Positions 1 to 5,714 of a stretch of DNA of 15,805 nucleotides are shown here, piece by piece; positions within the stretch are counted from its first letter, which is position 1, and each line of letters opens with the position of its first letter. This DNA is from Bacillota bacterium (GTDB lineage: Bacteria; Bacillota; Clostridia; Lachnospirales; Bianqueaceae), in NCBI GenBank assembly GCA_017474705.1, contig JAFVHC010000133.1:1-15805 (forward strand), written 5' to 3'. The notes under the pieces were generated by a model that was not told where the DNA came from, made no database searches, and saw only the letters and a program-made list of their open reading frames with translations. The translations under genes and the position numbers were made by a program.

Positions 1-1
1 C

Positions 2-661
2 ATCACTGTAGATGCCGTGGGAAACAAGAGCGATCTTAAGCATACGCAGATCACGGTGGATCTGTACAAGATCGCTGATGCGGCGGAAGTACAGGAGACA
101 GATGGTTATACGTATGCAGCGCCGGAAAAGACGTTTGCCGCTCTTGGTGACCTGAATCGCACGGGCATCGACTGGGAAGAGATGAACACCAAGGCAGCCG
201 CGCTCATCAAGAACCATCTTGGCGAAGTCAAGCCGGTGGCCAGCACCGCTTCCGGCCAGAAGATCGATGGTCTGAAGCCCGGACTGTACATGTATGTGGT
301 CCATAGGTCGGACGAAAAAGAGGGGTATTTCGGTACCGATGAAGATCAGCAGGTCGCGACGAAGGTCGCCGGTACCAAGAAAAACTACTGGTATACGCCC
401 GCACTGGTCCTGTTGCCCGGCAAGCCTGCCGATGCTGAAGCCGGCGACGAGTGGATCTATTCCTATTCCGGAGACAATACGATCATTCCGAAGCAGGGCG
501 AAAAGATGAAGCCCAAGGAAGAGAACCCACCGAAGACAGGGGATCAGACCAACATGCGGCCGTACTTCATCATCCTCGGCGCCAGCGGCGTCCTGATCGT
601 GTTCCTGACGGTCCTGAGGATCGTAAGCGGCCGAAAGACCAGAAAAGCAGACGAAGAATAA
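2..661 (+). CDS. Cell-wall-anchored pilin-like surface protein, 3' part (5' end outside window)
   Basis: The reading frame is open from base 2, so the gene begins upstream of the window; the GTG at 17 is internal. The visible 219 residues start with a beta-rich stretch (ITVDLYKIADA) of the kind seen in Gram-positive pilins and isopeptide-forming adhesins. The C-terminus is a complete sorting signal: PPKTG (bases 527-541), a hydrophobic segment (about YFIILGASGVLIVFLTVLRI) and a basic tail (SGRKTRK). This is known to direct sortase-mediated attachment to peptidoglycan or pilin polymerisation. The motif has Pro instead of the usual Leu at position 1. The next gene, a SipW-type signal peptidase homologue, starts 7 bases after the stop, as is common in pilus clusters; any sortase would lie upstream, unseen. 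Whether this is a major pilin, a minor pilin or a single adhesin cannot be decided here. Confidence 0.8.
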   Translation: MTVDAVGNKSDLKHTQITVDLYKIADAAEVQETDGYTYAAPEKTFAALGDLNRTGIDWEEMNTKAAALIKNHLGEVKPVASTASGQKIDGLKPGLYMYVVHRSDEKEGYFGTDEDQQVATKVAGTKKNYWYTPALVLLPGKPADAEAGDEWIYSYSGDNTIIPKQGEKMKPKEENPPKTGDQTNMRPYFIILGASGVLIVFLTVLRIVSGRKTRKADEE

Positions 662-668
662 GCCTGCT

Positions 669-1175
669 ATGGTGGATCGAAAAAAGAAAAAAGGCAGGAT
701 CTTGCTTCCTGCCTTTTGTAATATCCTGGGAATGGTGCTGATCCAGATCGTCGTACTGGTCCTGCTGCCGATGGCGATCCAGAATTATCGGGACTACAGC
801 TTGTATGATGTGAAGAATCCGGATATGGAACCACACGTCACGAGAGGCAGCCAGATCATCGTCAGGGCCATCGAACCGGAAGACGTCCAGCCAGGGGATA
901 TCATACTGTTTGTCCGCGAGGGAGAGACGCTCATCAGCCGTGTGGTGATCAATCGAGTGGAACTGGAAGAGCTGTTCGTACAGGGCGACGCCAACGCGGA
1001 ACGCGACCCGGATCCGCTTCCGTATGATCACCTGGTCGGCAGGGTGACCCGATCGTTCTCGGCGCTGGGACCGGTCATGGTCCTGATGACCACACCGTTA
1101 GGCAAGCTGTATATGATGCTGCTGATCCTGTGCGGCATTCTTCTGATGGTCCTGGCCGACCGTCTGCGAAAATAA
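669..1175 (+). CDS. SipW/Sec11-type signal peptidase I homologue lacking the catalytic Ser and His
   Basis: This is a 168-residue membrane protein with a basic N-terminus, one transmembrane segment (about residues 13-36) and a second one at the C-terminus (about 143-163). The core follows the ER/SipW-type signal peptidase pattern: box MEP-(x4)-GS, then PGDIILF, RVV, and QGDAN with a second Asp six residues on. In active relatives the residue before MEP is the nucleophilic Ser and the residue before RVV is the general-base His. Here they are Asp52 (GAT, 822-824) and Ser90 (AGC, 936-938). The two conserved acidic positions, Asp107 and Asp113, remain. Peptidase activity is therefore unlikely. 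The gene sits directly after a wall-anchored pilin-like gene, with no strong Shine-Dalgarno sequence, so translation is probably coupled. A role in pilus or surface-protein assembly is an inference. GTG at 672 is an alternative start. Confidence 0.8.
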   Translation: MVDRKKKKGRILLPAFCNILGMVLIQIVVLVLLPMAIQNYRDYSLYDVKNPDMEPHVTRGSQIIVRAIEPEDVQPGDIILFVREGETLISRVVINRVELEELFVQGDANAERDPDPLPYDHLVGRVTRSFSALGPVMVLMTTPLGKLYMMLLILCGILLMVLADRLRK

Positions 1176-1184
1176 GAAACAAAT

Positions 1185-1215
1185 AAGCCCGGAGCTCAAG
1201 GCTCCGGGCTTTTTT
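1185..1215 (+). terminator. Rho-independent terminator of the pilin/signal-peptidase-like operon
   Basis: A perfect 11-bp inverted repeat (AAGCCCGGAGC at 1185-1195, GCTCCGGGCTT at 1201-1211) with a 5-base loop is followed by a run of T. It begins 10 bases after the stop codon of the upstream gene. On the other strand the hairpin is followed by a T-rich stretch (revcomp of 1171-1184), so it may also end the convergent lipoprotein transcript. Confidence 0.9.
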
Positions 1216-1228
1216 CATGCGCATCTGC

Positions 1229-1711
1229 TTATAATGCGGCTCCGAACACTTCAAAGGTCCCTATCGATATACCGTCGGCATCCAGCACCTCCATGTACCA
1301 GACAAGGTACGGATCGGTCTCCTTGTAGAAACGCAGGGTATAGGCGGTATCGAGAGGAATTCCGCCGACGCCGAAGTACATGTGATCCGGCGTGATCATG
1401 TGCACGAGGAACTGATCGGTACCGTCAGGTATAGTAAGAGAGACCGGCCGTGTTTCGTCTTTCTTGATGTCCGCGATGGTCGGGGTGCCCCACAGGGAAA
1501 GCTTTCTGTTTTCGGGAGTATCCGGCAAGATCCAGACGTCCGTCTCCTCGGCTTCGTTGATAAAGCTGAAGGTGATATCATGGCTGGGGACCTCATCGCC
1601 GGTGTTCGGTTCTTCGGAGCTCGCCGGTTCCGGTTTGGGTGGTTCGTTTTTCGTGCAGCCGCACAAAAGGAAGGTCAGGGAACAAAAAAGAAGCAGTAAA
1701 GTGTATTTCAT
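1229..1711 (-). CDS. Small secreted lipoprotein of unknown function
   Basis: This is a 160-residue protein with a short type II signal peptide (MKYTLLLLFCSLTFLLCGC); the lipobox is LCGC, with the lipidated Cys at about residue 19. A Pro/Glu/Ser-rich linker (about 22-45) follows, then a compact beta-rich domain containing DVWILPDTPENR and TPTIADIKKDETRPVSLTI. I do not recognise the domain. The start at 1709-1711 is chosen because GGGAGGTG lies 6 bases upstream and the signal peptide begins there, although the frame stays open upstream to 1915. It is transcribed away from the glucosaminidase gene and converges on the pilin operon, and its 3' end abuts the shared hairpin. It would be displayed on the outer face of the membrane. 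Nothing visible gives an enzymatic or binding role. Confidence 0.8.
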   Translation of the reverse strand: MKYTLLLLFCSLTFLLCGCTKNEPPKPEPASSEEPNTGDEVPSHDITFSFINEAEETDVWILPDTPENRKLSLWGTPTIADIKKDETRPVSLTIPDGTDQFLVHMITPDHMYFGVGGIPLDTAYTLRFYKETDPYLVWYMEVLDADGISIGTFEVFGAAL

Positions 1712-1717
1712 GAAGCG

Positions 1718-1725
1718 CACCTCCC
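1718..1725 (-). promoter_or_regulatory. Ribosome binding site of the lipoprotein gene
   Basis: GGGAGGTG on the minus strand, 6 bases before the ATG at 1711. It decides the start of this gene over upstream in-frame codons. Confidence 0.8.
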
Positions 1726-1759
1726 AGGGAGTGTCGTCGGGGCATATCCGTCTGCATCC

Positions 1760-1788
1760 AGTATAACACAGTCGGTCTATCACGTAAA
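1760..1788 (-). promoter_or_regulatory. Promoter of the lipoprotein gene
   Basis: On the minus strand, -35 TTTACG (1783-1788), a 17-base spacer, and -10 TATACT (1760-1765). The -10 is preceded by TG plus one base, giving an extended -10. It lies about 50 bases upstream of the start codon and resembles a housekeeping sigma-factor promoter. Confidence 0.65.
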
Positions 1789-1828
1789 TGCAATAAAAAT
1801 GTAAAGAAAAACGGGGACTGAAAGGGCT

Positions 1829-1842
1829 GGAAAGCGCTGTTT
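1829..1842. promoter_or_regulatory. Weak cre-like site between the divergent promoters
   Basis: GGAAAGCGCTGTTT matches the core of the CcpA catabolite-response element consensus (TGWAANCGNTNWCA) at 11 of 14 positions, but the outer bases disagree. It sits between the divergent lipoprotein and glucosaminidase promoters. This is a suggestion only. Confidence 0.2.
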
Positions 1843-1868
1843 TACTGGGGTCCGCATCTATATCGGAG

Positions 1869-1897
1869 TTGCAATCACTCGCGAAATGTGGTATACT
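1869..1897 (+). promoter_or_regulatory. Promoter of the glucosaminidase gene
   Basis: -35 TTGCAA (1869-1874), a 17-base spacer, and -10 TATACT (1892-1897), about 48 bases before the ATG at 1945. The same TTGCAA box and 17-base spacing recur in the beta-galactosidase promoter at 5655. Confidence 0.7.
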
Positions 1898-1930
1898 TAT
1901 GATATCTATCGGCATTTTTTAAATAAAATA

Positions 1931-1938
1931 AAGAGGTG
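1931..1938 (+). promoter_or_regulatory. Ribosome binding site deciding the glucosaminidase start
   Basis: AAGAGGTG ends 6 bases before ATG 1945. A GTG at 1936 in the same frame overlaps this site, so it is not the start. Confidence 0.75.
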
Positions 1939-1944
1939 TGCAAG

Positions 1945-4900
1945 ATGAAAAAATTCTGGAGTTGCTTACTGGCAATATGTCTGCTGCTCACGGTCATTCC
2001 GGTACAGCCGCTGCTGTATGCGGAAGAGGACCCGGCCCAGACAGAAGAGCAGGACAGCAGCATCGAAGAAGAGATCTCTCAGGAGGAGCCTTCTGAGATA
2101 GAAGAACCTGCTGAGGACGAGGAGTCCTCAACGGAAGAGTCTTCAATGGAGGAATCTTCCGCGGATGAGGAGTTGTCTGAAGAGGAGGAATCTTCGGAAG
2201 AGGAAACGCCCGCAGAGGACGAGTCTTCAGAAGAAGCCCCTGTTGAGGAAGAGAGCTCTTCCATCGAGGAGGAAGAGTCTTCTGCCGAGGAAGAAGAATC
2301 CAAACCCGAAGAGGAAGAGTCCGAAGAGGAAAAGAAAGAGGAAGAGTCTGACGAGGCGAAGCCCGATGAGGCGACCCAGGCGGTCCTGGATCTTCTGAAA
2401 GCGGAGGATGGCCTGCGTATGGCAGATGCGCCTACCTATGAGGAGTATCTGGCCCAGTTCCCATCCAGCTATCAGGAGAAACTGGAAGCGCTGCATGAGC
2501 TGCACCCGAACTGGATCTTCATTCCGCAGAATACCGGTGTCGATTGGGACGATGCGGTAGAGGCCGAATCTGCCAGCAACCGCAGTACGGTCAGCGGAGC
2601 CAGCACCCTGGTCCTGAGCAATAAATCCGGCGATTATGATACGTCCACCGGCAGCTACATCGCCAAGGACGGCAGCACCTGGTTCTCCGCGAACGAGGCT
2701 CTGGTCGGCTATTTCATGGATCCGCGCAATTTCCTGGATGAGAAATATATCTGGCAGTTTGAAAGCCTGTCCTACAATTCAGGTCAGACCCAGAAAACGG
2801 TCGAGCAGATCCTGGCGGGTACTTTCATGAACAAGACCAGTATGGCGAAGATCACGTACTATGATACCAACGGCAAGAAGGTCACGGTGGATATGACTTA
2901 CGCCGAACTCATCTGGAAGGCCGGCAAGCAGGCGGATACCAGTCCGCTGTTCCTGGCTTCCAAGATCCGTCAGGAAGTCGGAGCGCAGGGCAGCAACGCT
3001 GTCAGCGGCCAATCCACTTCCACATACAATGGCGTGTCTTTGGCCGGCTATTATAACTTCTACAACATCGGTGCTTCCGACGGCGGCAATGCCATCGCCA
3101 AGGGACTGGCCAGGGCGGCCGGTTATCCGGATTCCAACGGCAAGCCGACAGTCAAGACGTTCCAGCGTCCGTGGACTTCGCCGGTCCTTTCGATCTACGG
3201 CGGCGCCCAGTACATCGCTGAGCGCTACATCGCGGTCGGTCAGGATACCAGCTACCTGATGCGCTTCAACGTCATGACGGATTCCAACCGTTATGGCCAT
3301 CAGTATATGACCAATATCGGTGGTGCGGCAAGCGAGGCATCCAGCACCTATACGTCCTATAAGAACATGGACATGCTGGACCTGCAGTTCGTCTTCTATG
3401 TCCCGGTCTATGACAATATGCCCAGCCGTTCGGAAATACCCGCTTTTGCGGACGCGACGGGCAAAGGCACGATGACGGAAGCGGCGACCTTGCGTAAATC
3501 TCCGAGCAGCAGCGGCGCCAGCATCAAGACCGTTCCGAAGGATACGACCGTGACCATCGTCAGCGGTACGTTCGATACCACGAGCGGCGCTACCATCACC
3601 ACCCGTGAGAAATATCCGTATTGGTTCAAGATCAAAGCAACGATCAGCGGTACAGATTACGAAGGGTACGTCTGCGCCGAATATGTGAAGCCGACCAGCG
3701 GTGTCAACATCAAGAAGGGCACCACGGTCAAACTGGGCCTGAAGAAGACCATGAAACAGAAGGTCTACTATCAGTCCAGCAATCCCGCGATCGCGTCCGT
3801 CGATGGCCTGGGCAACGTCAAAGGCGTCAAGAACGGCACCTGCACGATCTATGTCTACACCGAGATGGGCATCGGCGCGATAGGCGTCACGGTCAGCAAA
3901 GATGGCGGCGGCAGTTCCAATACGCCGGCCACCTACACCTATACCAAGTATGTCACGACAGATTCTCTGAATTACCGCAAAGGCGCCGGTACGTCCTATG
4001 ACCGTGTCGGGACCTTCCCGGCAGGCACGACGGTCGAAGTGCAGGATGGATACTCCGCCACGGCGAACGGTTACACCTGGTATGCCGTCAAAGTCGGGGA
4101 TAAAACGTATTATACGGTCGCGGCCTATTTGAAGAAGGTCGTTACGACCAAGAAGATCAGTGACAGTTCGGTCAGTGTGGCGTCCATCTCTACCAAGGCG
4201 TACACTGCCAGTGCCATCAAACCGTCGCCGACCATCAAGGACGGCAGCAAGACGCTGACAAAGGGCACGGATTATACCCTGAAGTATTCCAATAATACCT
4301 GGCCGGGTACGGCGACCATCACCATCACCGGTAAAGGAAACTATACCGGCAGCCGCAAGGTCACCTTCAAGATCAAAGGCACGTTCGTTGAATACGTCAC
4401 TACGGAAGCGCTGAACTATCGTACCGGTGCCTCCACGTCTGCGAGCAGAGCAGGTACACTGGCTAAGGGCACGAAGGTCCAGCTGCTGAGCAAGTCCGGT
4501 AAAAAGGCCGATGGTTATACCTGGTACGCTATCAAGGTGGATGGCAAGTTCTACTATGTGGTCTCCGCGTATCTGAAGAAAGTGGCAACGGCCAAGGCGA
4601 TCACCGCAAGTTCGATCACGGTGGCCAGTGTCAGCACGAAGAGCTACACTTCCAAGGCCATCAAGCCATCGCCGGCAGTCAAAGACGGGACCAAGACCCT
4701 GGTCAAGGGTACCGACTATAAACTGTCCTACAAGAACAACGTTCTTCCGGGTACGGCGACCATCACCATCACCGGCATGGGCAATTATACCGGCAGCCGA
4801 AAGGTCACCTTCAAGATCAAGGGCAGCTACACCAAGTACGTCACCACGGAAGCGCTCAACTATCGTGACAAAGCCGGTCTCACCGGCAAAGTCATCGGTA

Positions 4901-5034
4901 CGCTGGCCAAGGGGACCACGGTACAGGTGCTGAACAAGTATTCAGCATCGGCAAACAGCTACACCTGGTACTGCATCCAGTTGAACGGCAAGTTCTACTA
5001 TGTAGCGGCCAATTATCTGAAGAAAGTCGCGTAA
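1945..5034 (+). CDS. Secreted endo-beta-N-acetylglucosaminidase (autolysin) with acidic linker, SH3b and Ig-like repeats
   Basis: This is a 1029-residue exported protein. A signal peptide (about 1-26, ending LLYA) is followed by a Ser/Glu-rich linker (27-142). A glucosaminidase domain of the LytD/GH73-like type spans about 164-492; the motif KIRQEVGAQG carries the probable catalytic Glu344, and YYNFYNIGA follows. Such enzymes cleave the N-acetylglucosaminyl bond of peptidoglycan. The rest is an SH3b domain (about 505-579), a BIG2-type Ig-like domain (580-652), then SH3b (669-732), Ig-like (733-813), SH3b (816-880), Ig-like (881-961) and a final SH3b (963-1029). These are expected to bind the wall. 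The last modules form an exact 444-base repeat. No sorting signal or transmembrane anchor is seen, so retention probably depends on the SH3b domains. A likely role is wall remodelling or daughter-cell separation. The gene has its own promoter and is monocistronic. Confidence 0.88.
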   Translation: MKKFWSCLLAICLLLTVIPVQPLLYAEEDPAQTEEQDSSIEEEISQEEPSEIEEPAEDEESSTEESSMEESSADEELSEEEESSEEETPAEDESSEEAPVEEESSSIEEEESSAEEEESKPEEEESEEEKKEEESDEAKPDEATQAVLDLLKAEDGLRMADAPTYEEYLAQFPSSYQEKLEALHELHPNWIFIPQNTGVDWDDAVEAESASNRSTVSGASTLVLSNKSGDYDTSTGSYIAKDGSTWFSANEALVGYFMDPRNFLDEKYIWQFESLSYNSGQTQKTVEQILAGTFMNKTSMAKITYYDTNGKKVTVDMTYAELIWKAGKQADTSPLFLASKIRQEVGAQGSNAVSGQSTSTYNGVSLAGYYNFYNIGASDGGNAIAKGLARAAGYPDSNGKPTVKTFQRPWTSPVLSIYGGAQYIAERYIAVGQDTSYLMRFNVMTDSNRYGHQYMTNIGGAASEASSTYTSYKNMDMLDLQFVFYVPVYDNMPSRSEIPAFADATGKGTMTEAATLRKSPSSSGASIKTVPKDTTVTIVSGTFDTTSGATITTREKYPYWFKIKATISGTDYEGYVCAEYVKPTSGVNIKKGTTVKLGLKKTMKQKVYYQSSNPAIASVDGLGNVKGVKNGTCTIYVYTEMGIGAIGVTVSKDGGGSSNTPATYTYTKYVTTDSLNYRKGAGTSYDRVGTFPAGTTVEVQDGYSATANGYTWYAVKVGDKTYYTVAAYLKKVVTTKKISDSSVSVASISTKAYTASAIKPSPTIKDGSKTLTKGTDYTLKYSNNTWPGTATITITGKGNYTGSRKVTFKIKGTFVEYVTTEALNYRTGASTSASRAGTLAKGTKVQLLSKSGKKADGYTWYAIKVDGKFYYVVSAYLKKVATAKAITASSITVASVSTKSYTSKAIKPSPAVKDGTKTLVKGTDYKLSYKNNVLPGTATITITGMGNYTGSRKVTFKIKGSYTKYVTTEALNYRDKAGLTGKVIGTLAKGTTVQVLNKYSASANSYTWYCIQLNGKFYYVAANYLKKVA
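2023..2370 (+). repeat. Low-complexity GA-rich tract encoding a Ser/Glu linker
   Basis: This purine-rich stretch is built from irregular repeats of GAA, GAG and TCT/TCC codons, encoding runs such as EESS and EEESS. It forms residues 27-142 of the glucosaminidase and should be disordered and strongly negative. The reverse-strand Ser-rich frame here is a shadow. Confidence 0.8.
3952..5034 (+). repeat. 444-base in-frame tandem repeat (SH3b plus Ig-like module)
   Basis: Two full units and one partial unit begin at 3952, 4396 and 4840, exactly 444 bases (148 codons) apart. Each starts at the GTC of the YVTT(D/E)(S/A)LNYR motif. The full units contain an SH3b and an Ig-like domain with TATITITG and NYTGSRKVTFKI; the third contains SH3b only, so the protein ends on SH3b. 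Confidence 0.9.
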
Positions 5035-5045
5035 GACAACCATAT

Positions 5046-5074
5046 GACCGGTCCTTACAGGTTAAGGGCCGGTC
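5046..5074 (+). terminator. Hairpin after the glucosaminidase gene, possible terminator
   Basis: An 11-bp stem with one G-U pair (GACCGGTCCTT at 5046-5056, AAGGGCCGGTC at 5064-5074) and a 7-base loop, 11 bases after the stop. The following TGTGATTATTAA is a poor T-tract, so termination may be partial and queH may be reached by read-through. Confidence 0.5.
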
Positions 5075-5100
5075 TGTGATTATTAAGGGAGATCATCGTT

Positions 5101-5634
5101 ATGCCTTCTGTGTTACTGCATATATGCTGCGCACCCTGCGCCAATCAGTGCATCGACAGCCTGCGTATGGAAGGGCTGGACGTCACGGGGTTCTGGTTCA
5201 ATCCCAATATCCATCCCTATACCGAATACCGCAGCCGCAGAGACGCGCTGCGCACCTACGCGCGCCTCGTGCATATGCCCCTCATCGAGGAGGATACCTA
5301 CGGCCTTCGTGATTTTGTGCGGGCCGTCGCGGAGGATATCGATGGACGCTGCGGCTACTGCTATCAGGTGCGGCTGGAGAAGACCGCGCAGGAAGCGGCG
5401 GCCAGGGGCTTTTCAGCCTTCTCCACTTCATTGCTGATCAGTCCGTATCAGCAGCATGAAAGGATCGCCAGGATCGGCCGGGCGATGGGAGAAAAGTACG
5501 GTGTGACGTTCGTATACCGGGATTTCCGTCCTCTGTTCCGCGACGGACAGCAGCGGGCCAGGGACTTAGGACTGTATATGCAGAAATACTGCGGCTGTGT
5601 CTTCAGCGAAGAAGAAAAATATCGTAAGTTTTAG
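5101..5634 (+). CDS. queH: Epoxyqueuosine reductase QueH
   Basis: This is a 177-residue cytosolic protein of the QueH family (formerly DUF208), which performs the last step of queuosine synthesis by reducing epoxyqueuosine to queuosine in the anticodon loop of GUN tRNAs. The family pattern is complete: LLHICCAPCA at the N-terminus (Cys9, Cys10), RCGYCYQVRLEKTA (Cys84, Cys87), STSLLISPYQQHE, YRDFRPLFRDGQ and YCGCVFSEEE (Cys164, Cys166). The Cys residues are expected to hold the Fe-S cluster and metal centre. The start is supported by AAGGGAGA upstream. No other queuosine gene (queA, tgt, queT) is in the window. No separate promoter is obvious, so expression may come from an unrecognised promoter in the 66-base gap or from upstream read-through. 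The stop codon overlaps a direct repeat described at 5631. Confidence 0.93.
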   Translation: MPSVLLHICCAPCANQCIDSLRMEGLDVTGFWFNPNIHPYTEYRSRRDALRTYARLVHMPLIEEDTYGLRDFVRAVAEDIDGRCGYCYQVRLEKTAQEAAARGFSAFSTSLLISPYQQHERIARIGRAMGEKYGVTFVYRDFRPLFRDGQQRARDLGLYMQKYCGCVFSEEEKYRKF

Positions 5635-5666
5635 TAAAATAATTAGTAAAACTATTGCAATTTTAC
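5631..5666. promoter_or_regulatory. Repeat cluster at the beta-galactosidase promoter, possible operator
   Basis: The direct repeat TTAGTAAAA occurs at 5631-5639 and 5643-5651, 12 bases apart. GTAAAA (5646-5651) and TTTTAC (5661-5666) form an inverted pair that brackets the -35 box. The first copy overlaps the queH stop codon. The arrangement resembles an operator, but no regulator gene is nearby and the site is AT-rich, so chance is possible. Confidence 0.35.
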
Positions 5667-5683
5667 CTCCGGTCTCTTATAAT
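5655..5683 (+). promoter_or_regulatory. Promoter of the GH42 beta-galactosidase gene
   Basis: -35 TTGCAA (5655-5660), a 17-base spacer, and a perfect -10 TATAAT (5678-5683), about 31 bases before the ATG at 5715. Confidence 0.8.
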
Positions 5684-5702
5684 GGAATCAAAAGAAGAGA
5701 AC

Positions 5703-5707
5703 GGAGG
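5703..5707 (+). promoter_or_regulatory. Ribosome binding site deciding the beta-galactosidase start
   Basis: GGAGG lies 7 bases before ATG 5715. The longer frame from TTG 5655 is excluded, because that codon is inside the -35 box, upstream of the expected transcript start. Confidence 0.8.
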
Positions 5708-5714
5708 CTTTATT

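Noticed and set aside
1712..1915. N-terminal extension of the lipoprotein
   Set aside because: It would bury the signal peptide and lipobox and cross the promoter; the ribosome site is at 1718-1725.
1936..1944. GTG start for the glucosaminidase
   Set aside because: It overlaps the ribosome site; ATG 1945 starts a normal signal peptide.
2079..2303. Ser-rich minus-strand frame, or a repeat array such as CRISPR
   Set aside because: It is the complement of the Ser/Glu linker codons; the repeats are irregular and have no spacers.
5655..5714. TTG start for the galactosidase 60 bases upstream
   Set aside because: It lies in the -35 box of the gene's own promoter; GGAGG precedes ATG 5715.
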